A program made the translations under genes and the position numbers. Below are positions 44,481 to 55,390 of a stretch of 64,000 nucleotides of DNA, in pieces. The DNA is from Dallia pectoralis (Eukaryota > Chordata > Actinopteri > Esociformes > Umbridae). The stretch is from contig CM055745.1 of the NCBI GenBank assembly GCA_029465975.1, positions 14,958,812-15,022,811 on the forward strand, given 5' to 3'. Below the pieces are notes generated by a model. It was not told where the DNA came from. It did no database searches and saw nothing but the letters and a program-made list of their open reading frames with translations. Positions within the stretch are counted from its first letter, which is position 1. Every line of letters begins with the position of its first letter.

Positions 44481-45215
44481 TGTGAAATGACAGAGTGCAG
44501 CTTTTAACAGACACACTAAACAACTTCATTCGGAAATGTGAAGAGTTTCCATGTTATTATTTTTGTACTCTGCCATGTAGGACAACCACATTATCACCTG
44601 CTAAGTACAATCTTACTAAATTTCACTTTCCTTCAACTTCCTGATCATTGGCCACTAGAAGTCAGTCAAATGTGTCAACTAGTAACCATAAAACCTTCAG
44701 ATGTCTTGAAACAGTCCTTACAAACCTTAGCAAACGTTGCACAGCCTGACATGAAGATTTTAATGAATAAATATGTGTTAGCAGCAATTCCCAGTTAAAC
44801 ACATACTACAGATAAACTGTGTCACAGGCTATTGTTTATGACCTGTGAGCAACTGAAGTCATTGCAAATGACCAAATCACCAGCGGTGTTCAGTCCTGGA
44901 TTTTCCTTCTGACCAGAGGTGCCTCCAGTGCGGCTTTAACACGGTGTTCTTGGGCAGTAGCTAATACGACAAACTGAATAAAGATATGAATGACACACTT
45001 AACCTAAACACCACACGTTTCACCGCACCATAGAAAAACATATTTATACATACACCTTTTTTTAAAATACCAGAAAAGCATGGCGACAACTGGTCGATAC
45101 ATTTGCTTTAAGCCATCACAGTTGCTTTCAGACATACTGTCACTGCCGCTTGCTATTAATAAAGTGAAGTGATGCTTCGGTAAGAGGCTCAAGAATTTCT
45201 TGGTTACAGATTAAT
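44481..45215. other. No recognisable feature
   Basis: Short frames only (for example 44538-44798 plus), no motif recognised. Ends at the TA target of the IS630-like element. Confidence 0.5.
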
Positions 45216-45793
45216 TACAGTTTTTTTTATTCGCTTTGGTACTATTTTCACAACTAAGGTGTACATTTTCAAAACTCTTAGTACAAAGATCCAAACTGAT
45301 CACACTTGTAACGCAGCTAGTCATTCTTTCACAACCTGATTCAATGCTTTCAGTCAGTTGCACATGCTTTCAGTCCACATAATCATTATTTCAAACACCA
45401 GATTATTGTAATATGTAATGGGAACATTTGGTTTAATCACTGAAACACAACAGTATGATCTTCTTTCAGTTTAGTACTTTTAACAATCAGTTCATCCAAC
45501 AGCAAACAATGCAAGATACATGTTTCAAATGGGCCTTAGAAGTGCTGAAATGAATATGCTACAGTACTATACTGTAAAATACAGATTACACAGTTTCACA
45601 TTAGGTGATACACACTACACATTACATTACTTACATTTACATAATCTATAATTTACATAATATCCATCCTATGTGTAATCAAGTGTAGGATCAATGTGAA
45701 ATTACTGTAGTGTGTACGTATTTTTCTGATATAATTGTAACTAAAACATAACGGAGAACAAAACATAACGTTTAGTGCACACATTACATTACA

Positions 45794-46317
45794 TTAATTT
45801 GGATCAAGCCTGTCTTGAGCATTTGGCCATAGATTCTCATCCACATCACAATGAATGTCCTCATTGTTCAAGCACCTTGGAAAAAACCTTTTGGCGTGAC
45901 GAATCCATGCTTGACATTGGTCTACATTGATGTCATCACATGCATCATCCATGGCCTGAAGAAGGGTGGCACGCTCAAGGGGTTGGCGATAGATAGTCCA
46001 CCTCCATGCTGAATACAAATCCTCAGTAGGGTTGAGGAAAGGAGAGTATGGAGGCAGGTAGAGGGCCATGAATAGAGGATGGGCCTGAAACCATGCTTGG
46101 ACTACCTCTGTGTGGTGAAAGCTGACATTGTCCCACACAATTGAATAGGTGGCCCCTTCACCTTGACAGGCCGGCTCAATTTTATTGAGAAACTCAATAC
46201 TGTAAGATGTGCAGCGTTATAGGAGCCAAGTAATGGCCTACATCCTACGACACCATCTTCAGAGATAGCTGCACATGGAGATGTTTCCTCCTCGTTGTCC
46301 AGGCACTTGGACAGTGG
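45794..46317 (-). pseudogene. IS630-like transposase C-terminal half
   Basis: From 46317 the frame meets the end of a VPGQRGGN-like block and CAAISEDGVVGCRPLLGSYN. A frameshift near 46138-46160 leads into MWDNVSFHHTE (second catalytic Asp, codon 46130-46132), PPYSPFLNPTEDLYSAWRW (Glu 36 residues after the Asp, i.e. DD35E) and HAKRFFPRCLNNEDIHCDV, stop at 45794. It matches the copy at 1.0-1.66 kb in motif order. The first Asp (IDEAGFN-type) is absent because the preceding part is replaced by the minisatellite. Confidence 0.85.
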
Positions 46318-46320
46318 CCC

Positions 46321-47374
46321 GTTGCCCACCTCTATGACCTCTCTGTTGGTGCCCATGCCCACCTCTATGACCCCTCTGTTGGTGCCCATGCCCACCTCTA
46401 TGACCTCTCTGTTGGTGCCCATGCCCACCTCTATGACCTCTCTGTTGGTGCCCATGCCCACCTCTACGACCCCTCTGTTGGTGCCCATTCCCACCTCTAT
46501 GACCCCTCTGTTGGTGCCCATGCCCACCTCTATGACCTCTCTGTTGGTGCCCATGCCCACCTCTATGACCTCTCTCTTGGTGCCCATGCCCACCTCTCTG
46601 ACCTCTCTGTTGGTGCTCATACCCAACTCTTTGATCTCTATGTTGGTGCCCATTCCCACCTCTCTGACCTCTCTGTTGGTGCTCATACCCAACTCTTTGA
46701 TCTCTATGTTGGTGCCCATGCCCACCTCTCTGACCTCTCTGTTGGTGCTCATACCCAACTCTTTGATCTCTATGTTGGTGCCCATGCCCACCTCTCTGAC
46801 CTCTCTGTTGGTGCTCATACCCAACTCTTTGATCTCTATGTTGGTGCGCATGCCAACCTCTCTGACCTCTCTGTTGGTGCCCATGCCCACCTCTTTGACC
46901 TCTCTGTTGGTGCCCATGCCCACCTCTCTGACCTCTCTGTTGGTGCTCATACCCAACTCTTTGATCTCTATGTTGGTGCCCATGCCCACCTCTCTGACCT
47001 CTCTGTTGGTGCTCATACCCAACTCTTTGATCTCTTTGCCCATCTCTGACCTCTCTGTTGGTGTACCCAACTCTTTGATCTCTATGTTGGTGCCCATGCC
47101 CACCTCTCTGACCTCTCTGTTGGTGCTCATACCCAACTCTTTGATCTCTATGTTGGTGCCCATGCCCACCTCTCTGACCTCTCTGTTGGTGCTCATACCC
47201 AACTTTTGATCTCTATGTTGGTGCCCATGCCCACCTCTCTGACCTCTCTGTTGGTGCTCATACCCAACTCTTTGATCTCTATGTTGGTGCCCATGCCCAC
47301 CTCTCTGACCTCTCTGTTGGTGCTCATACCCAACTCTTTGATCTCTATGTTGGTGCCCATGCCCACCTCTCTGA
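46321..47374 (-). repeat. 33-bp in-frame minisatellite (about 32 units)
   Basis: Unit of 33 bp (GTTGGTGCCCATGCCCACCT and 13 more bases on plus). It encodes 11 residues per unit, so it stays open in all frames; in the start-codon frame the minus strand reads GGHGHQHRDQRVGYEHQQRGQR. Three main variants (TCTATGACC, TCTCTGACC, TTTGATCTC) alternate in a 66-bp dimer pattern. A short unit at 47040-47065 and one base loss near 47203 shift the frame inside the array. Confidence 0.95.
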
Positions 47375-47435
47375 CAGATCCCTTGAGCTCTTCCTGTTCC
47401 TTGCTGTCTATCCTGCTCCATGTTGAAAGAAATTT

Positions 47436-47559
47436 CCAGTGTTACCCCCCCTACTATTACAGAATATCTAATGACCTATTGTGGTTACCCCAATCTGCCA
47501 GTGTTACCCCCCCTACTATTACAGAATATCTAATGACCTATTGTGGTTACCCCAATCTG
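47436..47559. repeat. 62-bp tandem duplication
   Basis: CCAGTGTTACCCCCCCTACT begins at 47436 and 47498; the two 62-bp units are identical. It lies between the transposase start and the right TIR. Confidence 0.95.
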
Positions 47560-47965
47560 AAATCAATTAGCAAAAATGAGTATTCATCATGTTTGTGGTT
47601 AATTTATATGTTTGTACAAAAACACATTTTATTTTTGTAGTTCTGAAATGAAAATATATAGGTTTACCAAACGGTTCAGTGGTTAACCATTAAGATAGGT
47701 TGGATTTAGTGTTGGTCAAATGTATTTACACAAATGAGATGAGAAGCATATCAAAAGTACTGTGAGCATTGCATTGTGAAAGAAAATAAATTCATATGAA
47801 GGGTATTTCTTTTATTTTGTGCATTGTACTTAGTCAATTGAAAATGTGATTACATGTTTGAAAAAACAGACTTTTTGATGATCTGCTTTGAGTTTTGTAC
47901 TTACAGTTGTGAGGTTTTACCACATACTTGTGAAAATAGTAACAAAGCGAATAAAAAAAACTGTA

Positions 47966-48456
47966 AAACTCCTCTTAAAAAAAGTACGAACCTTCGGTTC
48001 TGTGCTGTACACATTTATTTGCTCGCTTTTGGCTTCGAGACCAGTTTGAGTATACACGGAAGTAAATGTATGTTCTTTTTCGAGAGTGAGTGAAGATTGC
48101 TAGAGAAATTATTAGCAAAAAAAGGAAACGATTAATTACAGTGCTTCAGAAAATTATTCCGCTTAGATTTTGTTATGTTACACCCTTATTCCAAAGTGGA
48201 TTTGAATTATATTTTTCCCTCAAAACTCTACACACAATACATCATATTTTATAGATTTTTACAAAAAGCACTTTCTGTTGTCACTGTCCAGTTAAAAAGC
48301 ACAATTCTCCCCGCATTGTTAATTTACAAAAGCACAGTTACAAGTTCAAAACACACGTTCACACAGCTCCCTCGAAGCCAGTCTACCGCCACCTGCAGGC
48401 TTTGGTGTTCGTCTTCACCGGCCTTCTAGAGCCACCGTTCCTCCCATCATATCATT
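47966..48456. other. No gene; small LTR-like remnant
   Basis: 48352-48440, read on the minus strand (CTAGAAGGCCGGTGAAGACG, CCTGCAGGTGGCGGTAGACT), resembles 27475-27545. Nothing else recognised. Confidence 0.4.
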
Positions 48457-48789
48457 GGGTCATATTCTTCAACCGTTCTTAAGAAGAAATTCGTTCTTAA
48501 AACCCACTTACGCAGTTTCCACGAAGATTCTGACATTCACCAATGTTTACTTATCTGGGATTTTTTCTTAGGAAAGAACAGAACCTACGCACAGTGAAAA
48601 GCACTCTTACGCTGATTTCCGCGCTGACATTTTCGTGACTAATCATTAGTCTCTGCGTTTTCATCAACTGTACATTGATTTAAATATTATGAAGAATAAC
48701 ATTATAAATAATATTCAATTATTTCAAATATTTGCATATATTTAACGCTTTTCTGTGGATGGCACCCCTGAGATTGGGGTCATTCCGAT

Positions 48790-50438
48790 TAGAGCTGTAA
48801 TCGGGCATAACAAGTGAGACCCGGCCCGACATAATTCGGCCCGAGCCCGACCTGAGCCGGACAGTTTTTAGCCTGAAGGCCGAACCCAGTCATTTTGCTG
48901 TAATATTTTAAGAGACTGACAATTTGTTGCATTCGGTATAACCGGCTTGTTTTTTTCATTAAAAGTGAGATTTTAATCTTTTGGCCGGTGCAACCAAATG
49001 TTTGGGCCACAGTCCTGCCTGCGTTTCACCTCCTCAGCATCCATTCGCTAAATGAAACGCATCACCTGACCACTCATTCACCGCGCAATCCGGAGCGCAA
49101 GAGACCGAGCCCGACCCGACCCGAGTGTAATGATAGACATTAAGACTGAACCCGAGTGTAATGATAGACATTAAGACCGAACCCGACCGACCCCGAGTGT
49201 AATGATAGACATTAAGACTGAACCCGACCCGACCCGAGTGTAATGATAGACATTAAGACCGAACCCGACCCGACCCCGAGTGTAATGATAGACATTAAGA
49301 CCGAACCCGACCCCGAGTATAATGATAGACATTAAGACTGAACCCGAGTGTAATGATAGACATTAAGACTGAACCCGAGTGTAATGATAGACATTAAGAC
49401 CGAACCCGACCCGACCCCGAGTGTAATGATAGACATTAAGACCGAACCCGACCCGACCCCGAGTGTAATGATAGACATTAAGACCGAACCCGACCCGACC
49501 CGAGTGTAATGATAGACATTAAGACCGAACCCGACCCGACCCCGAGTGTAATGATAGACATTAAGACCGAACCCGACCCGACCCGAGTGTAATGATAGAC
49601 ATTAAGACCGAACCCGACCCCGAGTATAATGATAGACATTAAGACTGAACCCGAGTGTAATGATAGACATTAAGACTGAACCCGAGTGTAATGATAGACA
49701 TTAAGACCGAACCCGACCCGACCCCGAGTGTAATGATAGACATTAAGACCGAACCCGACCCCGAGTGTAATGATAGACATTAAGACCGAACCCGACCCGA
49801 CCCCGAGTGTAATGATAGACATTAAGACCGAACCCGACCCGACCCCGAGTGTAATGATAGACATTAAGACCGAACCCGACCCGACCCCGAGTGTAATGAT
49901 GGACATTAAGACCGAACCCGACCCGACCCGACCCCGAGTGTAATGATAGACATTAAGACCGAACCCGACCCGGCCCCGAGTGTAATGATAGACATTAAGA
50001 CCGAACCACGACCCCGAGTGTAATGAAAGACATTAAGACCGAACCCGACCCGACCCGAGTGTAATGATAGACATTAAGACTGAACCCGACCCGACCCCGA
50101 GTGTAATGATAGACATTAAGACTGAAACCCGACCCGAGTGTAATGATAGACATTAAGACCCCGAGTGTAATGATAGACATTAAGACTGAACCCGACCCGA
50201 GTGTAATGATAGACATTAAGACTGAACCCGACCCGACCCGAGTGTAATGATAGACATTAAGACTGAAACCCGACCCGAGTGTAATGATAGACATTAAGAC
50301 CGAACCCGACCCCGAGTGTAATGATAGACATTAAGACTGAACCCGACCCGACCCCGAGTGTAATGATAGACATTAAGACTGAACCCGACCCGTCGGGGGT
50401 CTGGTTCGGTCGGGTTCGGGCAAAGATCTGCAGCTCTA
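48790..50438. mobile_element. hAT element carrying a minisatellite
   Basis: Ends TAGAGCTG and CAGCTCTA, with the next bases (TAATCGGGC and the complement of GCAAAGATCTG) partly matching. Exact 8-bp target duplication ATTCCGAT at 48782-48789 and 50439-50446. Subterminal parts are rich in CCCGACC/GGTCGGG. No transposase. About 1.27 of its 1.65 kb is the tandem array. Confidence 0.9.
49105..50395. repeat. 31-42-bp minisatellite (about 33 units)
   Basis: Constant core GTGTAATGATAGACATTAAG followed by ACYGAACCC and zero to three GACCC/GACC blocks, giving unit lengths of about 31, 37 and 42 bp. A multi-unit block with the variant GAGTATAATG occurs at about 49315 and 49623, so segments of about 308 bp were duplicated. 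The minus-strand frame repeats MSIITLGVGSGSVL; it is not a gene. Confidence 0.95.
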
Positions 50439-51061
50439 ATTCCGATTATGTCCCCAATGCCCGGTCCAGCACATTAAGGACAGTGCAAGCCTTTCCCCCT
50501 CCTGTGGTCAGCATCTCTCGTTTGTGTTTGGCAATACTTTTTTGCCTCAAACTTCATGTCAAACCATTTTTTTAATGTAATTTTTATGTGGTTCCCCCTT
50601 TCCCCTGACACAGCGTTCACAGAACGAATGATTAAATCCCATCCTTTTTGTATTTGATTTTGCAACCACTACTGACGCTGCTAAATATTACCTATTTGTG
50701 CCTGCTCACTTATTGCAGAAGTAATTAGTTCTTTTGGCGTTCTGATCTTCTATACTGTCTATACATGTTGGTTTAAGCATTTTTGCATTCTCCACGTTTT
50801 TACGATGAGTTTCCACTCCGCCCTGCAGTTTAATGCCCTTTTATGGGAAATACTGGGCCGTTTACCTATGCTAATTAGGAACAACGGCGCTTTGAATTTA
50901 CGAAGACGTGGTATTCATCATTATAGTAACGTAGGTACGAACAATTACGCCATTTAAGAAACACGTTTGTGAATTTGAGTAAGACTTTTCTTAGGACCTT
51001 TCTTAGGAACGAATTTAAGAAATAACTTAGTAAAACATTGAAGAATATGGCCCTATGTCTG

Positions 51062-51480
51062 TTTTCGTAATCACTCACATCTGGGGGGTGTTCCATAAAG
51101 GGTGCTTAGAAAAGCGAGGATTAAAGTCCAAACCTGACTTGAATGAACCCAACTAATCAGCCGCGCTTAAATCGGTTCCATAACGTTAAGTAGAAGATCA
51201 TGTGATCTCGCTAATTCGAGCCAGGTTCAAATAGTCTAGATCAGGGGGGCTCATTACGTCGATCGCGATCTACCAGTCGATCTCGGAGGTACTGTGGGTA
51301 GATCGCGTGACATCAGATGACATCTGACTTTTTCTGACACTTAAGTCACTGCGCATGCGCAAACAACATTGATAAGTGCAGCAAAACTAACAAACGAGCT
51401 AGCGAGTTACTTCCAATTTGTAGCCCTCGGTTTTGTATCTTAAACTTAACACTAGAAGCGCCGGAGGTGCCAGAGGCACG
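51062..51480. mobile_element. Ends of further DNA transposons
   Basis: GGGGTGTTCCATAAAGGGTG at about 51086 looks like a transposon end. CAGGGGGGCTCATTACGTCG at 51244, followed by GATCGCGATCTACCAGTCGA, looks like the left end of a hAT. TTAA followed by CACTAGAAGCGCC at about 51449 could be a piggyBac-type end. The partner ends were not found, so all are partial or older. Confidence 0.35.
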
Positions 51481-52728
51481 TAAAAAAATATTTTTGAGGC
51501 ACTCTATTAACCTACAGAAAAATCCTTTTAGATATGCTCCTAGATATGCATGCTTTATCCCCCTGTTTTTTTCCTGTTAAAATAATCACTGGAAAGGCGA
51601 ATTTAAAGCTATTTTGCCGAGGTTACGTGCTAAGTGGCTATCCGCCATCTTGCTTGTATTTTTCACCAGTATATCTTGTTTTCTGTCACCAGGTGGCGCT
51701 TGAAACACCGAAACCAAGTCGCATTTTCTGCAAGTGAATATCATGCAACGTGATATTATACAAACACAATGATCATTTTAAATTAAACCAAATAAATGTT
51801 TACTTATTGTAGACAATTTTGAGTTAACATGAATGACATGAATATAATCCTGTGTAGGGAAGTTCTGAACAACAAACTTATAGGCTATGTTTCACAGCCA
51901 ATAATATTTCACTTTCAAAGATGATTTTCAAATAATAATGGCCTACTGAAACAATAGGCAATTAATAATAGTTCATACATAAACAATATAAGGCTATGTA
52001 ATATATATGTATATATACGATGTACGTGTGAAAAGAGCTGCAACTTACATAGACTAATATAGACTGCAAATTAATATTGTTCACCAATATTATCACACTG
52101 ATTATTTTAAATTAAACCAAATTAATTTAGATGTATTGCAGACTATAATATTGAGGTAAATGCGGTACATTTTCTGACTTGAATATCGTCCTGTTGCTTC
52201 GCCATTGAAGCATCAAGGTAAATCAATAATAAGAACTTTTTATGTGAAGTTGAAACGCTCTATGCGTTTATTCAAGTTATATTCTGTTATAATGCATAAT
52301 TGCATTCCATTGATAACATTAAACTAATTTGATATCGATGTAGCCGAAGCAACATCCTACTGTTGAAATACGGAAACCTATCTTGGACACCGGCCGTAAC
52401 TTTTCAAGAAATTAAAATAATAATTGACCGCGTCCTCTACCACATTGTCAAAGTTGGTATATTGTCTTATCTTCAGCTATGTTTGTGTCATTATATTCAT
52501 GATTTGCTAAAATAAAGTTATATCGGAGTTACAAAAAGGCATTTAGTATTGAATGCGAGTTGAACCTCATCATTGACTTGAACGGGCATTACATTCTTAT
52601 TACCAACTTTTAGTTGACATATTTTAAGTATATAGTAGCTGGATGGTATATAATCTCATTTTATAAACTAGTCAAATGTAAAACGTGAACTGAATATTTA
52701 GGAAAAGTTTTTTGAATTTACAGACACG
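51481..52728. other. AT-rich, no recognisable gene
   Basis: Only short frames (51534-51737 plus), without motifs. Confidence 0.5.
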
Positions 52729-52830
52729 GAATTTACATTGGCAGGAAGGTGCATAAATAAAACATGAATAGAACAATATACATTATACTAAGGGGTAGAT
52801 AGTAATATACAAAATGTTGTAAGCATATTG
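52729..52830. repeat. Dispersed repeat, empty site of Gypsy 2
   Basis: ACGGAATTTACATTGGCAGG, AAGGTGCATAAATAAAACAT and AATATACAAAATG match 20200-20226 joined to 22035-22115, with no LTR element in between. It shows the pre-insertion arrangement of the Gypsy 2 target. Confidence 0.8.
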
Positions 52831-52959
52831 ATGTTTATATTCTTTTCATTTCAATGCACAACAATACTTTGTTGAAGACTCTTGTAGGCTATATCAACAC
52901 TGATGTTTATTCGTTAGACTCTGCTAGCCACCGAGTCGTGCCTGGTACCATTGGATAGA

Positions 52960-53245
52960 GGAGGTCCCACAGAATCACTCATGCTTTGAATGGAGTAAAT
53001 CAGATAATGTGTGCCGGAGATATGGCTTATTGAACGTGGGCAGTACAACCGAGCCCACAATGACTGGCTGCGCTGGGAAAAGAGACCATATAGTCGGAGT
53101 TCCAGCGGATGAACCACGCCTCTCACAGCCGAATGGTTGGAAGGATATGGGGATTCCCACAGAACCACGCCTCTCACAGAAGGATAGGGGGATTCCCACA
53201 GAATTACGCATACTTTGAATGGAGTGAATCGGATATAACGTGTCA
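52960..53245. repeat. Short direct repeats around TCCCACAGAA
   Basis: TCCCACAGAATCACTCATGC (about 52965), TCCCACAGAACCACGCCTCT (about 53155) and TCCCACAGAATTACGCATAC (about 53194). The first and last continue into CTTTGAATGGAGT. Probably an old duplicated element with a small inverted component; class unknown. Confidence 0.6.
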
Positions 53246-53970
53246 TTGGAATTCACATAGGAATACAGGCATATTTTTGTATTAGATAATTTAATTTAAA
53301 AGTAACCTTATATTTGTGGGCTGACATTGACAAAACTGCCGATGCGGATTTACTTCCTTCCCCAGCCGACGTGAAAAAACGGAATTATAGTCATGGAAAG
53401 TCAAGGCTGAACATTGTACATTGATTTTAATTACTAAACGCAACGCCAGCGGGCGCAGGCTGTTTGTTGGCTAGAAATTTCTAAATATAAATGAGTTCAG
53501 CAAGTTTAGAGACGTCGGTCTTTAGGCTTCATTCACATGCAAATTCCGACCATTTACAATGCAATCCGTTTGCCCCAGACACCCAACAACAGACTCCTCT
53601 ATATCTTACAATGCAATCCGCTCACCCCCAATAAGACTTCCATATCTTAGAACTGAGTTCGCGAAATCATCCAACCATAAGAAAAACTAGACCGATTTGC
53701 AAAAAACGAAATAGTTATTTTCTCAAATGTTCTCCAAACTCATCCGTCAGTTCCAAAGTCTCACAGTATAATATGATAATAGCTGCCGGGTACTAACTTC
53801 AGGCTACTTTATGTGGGGGCAGTGTCTTTATGATTTACATGTGAATGCGCGATAGAGGGAAACAATGGAACTGGCCAGCCAGCGACCTGAATTTTCTTCA
53901 AGAAAGGGAGATGATAAATACTTAGACCGTGTCTTTGTGTGGGTATATGTTAGAACGCTGTATAGAATTA
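53246..53970. other. No recognisable gene
   Basis: Unique-looking AT-rich sequence leading into the tandem-repeat region. Two near copies of ACAATGCAATCCG (about 53557 and 53608) suggest a small local duplication. Confidence 0.45.
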
Positions 53971-53973
53971 TTA

Positions 53974-54668
53974 TTATGTGTGCTTGACTATGGTCAAGGA
54001 CACATATTGTAATCTCACATATATATTATTATTATTATGTGTGCTTGACTATGGTCAAGGACACATATTGTAATCTCACATATATATTATTATGTGTGCT
54101 TGACTATGGTCAAGGACACATATTGTAATCTCACATATATATTATTATGTGTGCTTGACTATGGTCAAGGACACATATTGTAATCATATTATTATTATGT
54201 GTGCTTGACTATGGTCAAGGACACATATTGTAATCTCACATATATATTATTATGTGTGCTTGACTATGGTCAAGGACACATATTGTAATCTCACATATAT
54301 ATTATTATTATGTGTGCTTGACTATGGTCAAGGACACATATTGTAATCTCACATATATATTATTATGTGTGCTTGACTATGGTCAAGGACACATATTGTA
54401 ATCTCACATATATATTATTATGTGTGCTTGACTATGGTCAAGGACACATATTGTAATCTCACATATATATTATTATGTGTGCTTGACTATGGTCAAGGAC
54501 ACATATTGTAATCTCACATATATATTATTATGTGTGCTTGACTATGGTCAAGGACACATATTGTAATCTCACATATATTATTATGTGTGCTTGACTATGG
54601 TCAAGGACACATATTGTAATCTCACATATATATTATTATGTGTGCTTGACTAGGACACATATTGTAAT
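53974..54668 (+). repeat. 54-57-bp dyad-containing tandem array (13 units)
   Basis: Units contain the near-perfect inverted pair TGTGTGCTTGAC / GTCAAGGACACA around TATG, then TATTGTAATCTCACATATAT and TATTATTA. GCTTGACTATGGTCAAGG starts near 53982, 54042, 54098, 54152, 54202, 54258, 54315, 54371, 54426, 54481, 54536 and 54590. A 13th unit at 54642 has lost the right arm. Single units of the same module recur at about 57979, 61860 and 63663 in the higher-order repeat. Confidence 0.95.
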
Positions 54669-54678
54669 CTCACATATA

Positions 54679-54720
<42 letters not shown>
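54669..54720 (+). repeat. TTA microsatellite
   Basis: About 15 TTA/ATT triplets between the dyad array and the first core. Similar tracts precede each later core (58018-58032, 59898-59928, 61893-61941, 63707-63751). Confidence 0.95.
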
Positions 54721-54722
<2 letters not shown>

Positions 54723-55390
54723 CAATTTTGTCCCCCCTACTCCTCCCACAGTTTTTGCACTAGATGGACAAAAAGGTGTCAAAATGTGCGTCCCGAACTC
54801 TATTTAGTTGGCATTGTTTTGTAGAAGGTTTCGTTATGTAGTTTACGAAATATTAACGATAATGTCGCTAATTAATCCCCATTGAAATACATTGACGGAA
54901 TCTTCAAAACTAGAGTGTGAGAGCCCATTCAGCAGAAAATGTAGAGAACATTTGTAAACTGCTACTGCTGCCTGAGTTTCAACCCTTTACACACAAATGG
55001 CATATCAAAACGTTCATCTATTTGTGCTGTCACTCAAAATGTTCAAATATAAGCTGTAACATATATATTTATTTCGTTATGTCCTTTTGTTTCCAACTTG
55101 CGCCTCCCCATAGACATCCATAGAAACGGTGATTTTCTCCACTCTAATTTGAAAGCGATTTTTGGTGTTTCTTTGTTCGTTTGTAAATTGTGATAGCGCC
55201 TGCATTTCCGGGGTTACAGATACATGTTATACATCAAAATGTCCGCCTGGGTCTTATGATTCTCATGGTGTAATTGTTTAAACTGTGTGATTAAAACTCT
55301 GGTTAGTAGAGCTAAAAGTATACGACCATGCCTGATTCCTATTCATTTTGACACACACTAATTACTAGGAACATTCTGGAAGGGGCGGGG
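54721..55390 (+). repeat. Higher-order repeat core I (type A)
   Basis: Begins ATCAATTTTGTCC and runs through TTTTGCACTAGATGGACAAA, ATTAATCCCCATTGAAATAC and CGCCTGCATTTCCGGGG to CTAGGAACATTCTGGAAG. Type A is defined by TTCATTTTGACACACACTAA before the heat-shock-like motif. A GTG-initiated 68-codon frame (54917-55123) is identical in cores I-IV, as is the surrounding non-coding sequence, so it reflects recent duplication, not evident selection. Core I is cut right after its GC box, where the 65-bp satellite begins. Confidence 0.9.
55368..55390 (+). promoter_or_regulatory. Heat-shock-element match plus GC box, unit I
   Basis: GGAACATTCTGGAAG at 55368-55382 fits nGAAnnTTCnnGAAn exactly. GGGGCGGGG (55382-55390) follows without a gap. 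Function is inferred from the consensus only. Confidence 0.5.

Larger units (their letters stand above)
45218..47963 (-). mobile_element. IS630-like DNA transposon with both TIRs, copy 2
   Basis: Left end CAG, eight T, then ATTCGCTTTGGTACTATTTT (45218 onward). The right end is its complement, ending at 47963. The repeats agree over about 40 bp with two mismatches and are flanked by TA (45216-45217 and 47964-47965), the Tc1/mariner/IS630 target. Coding is on the minus strand: a likely ATG at 47421, a 33-bp minisatellite, then the catalytic C-terminus. The HTH region and first catalytic Asp are missing, so the copy cannot transpose itself but could be mobilised. Confidence 0.93.
48457..51053. 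mobile_element. Small DNA transposon split by a hAT
   Basis: GGGTCATATTCTTCAA at 48457 and TTGAAGAATATGGCCC ending 51053 are inverted with one mismatch. Without the nested hAT (48790-50438) the element is about 950 bp. Subterminal TCTTAAG/CTTAGGAAC motifs occur on both sides. The superfamily (Harbinger-like?) is uncertain because a target duplication could not be fixed. Confidence 0.65.

Noticed and set aside
46295..47640. Plus-strand Pro/Thr/Ser/Leu repeat protein
   Set aside because: Antisense of the 33-bp minisatellite in the IS630-like element; it is open because the period is a multiple of three.
49670..50294. MSIITLGVGSGSVL repeat protein on the minus strand
   Set aside because: Translation of the minisatellite in the hAT element; the frame changes with unit length.
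51449..51470. piggyBac insertion (TTAA plus CACTAGAAGCGCC)
   Set aside because: No matching right end with TTAA was found, so only a weak note was kept under the mixed transposon-end feature.
53974..54668. Regularly spaced palindromic repeats resembling a CRISPR array
   Set aside because: The spacers are nearly identical to one another, there are no cas genes, and the context is a eukaryotic satellite.
54917..55123. 68-codon frame repeated at 58230, 60127 and 62142 as a conserved small protein
   Set aside because: It starts with GTG, and the flanking non-coding DNA is equally identical, so conservation comes from recent duplication. No third-position bias can be judged.
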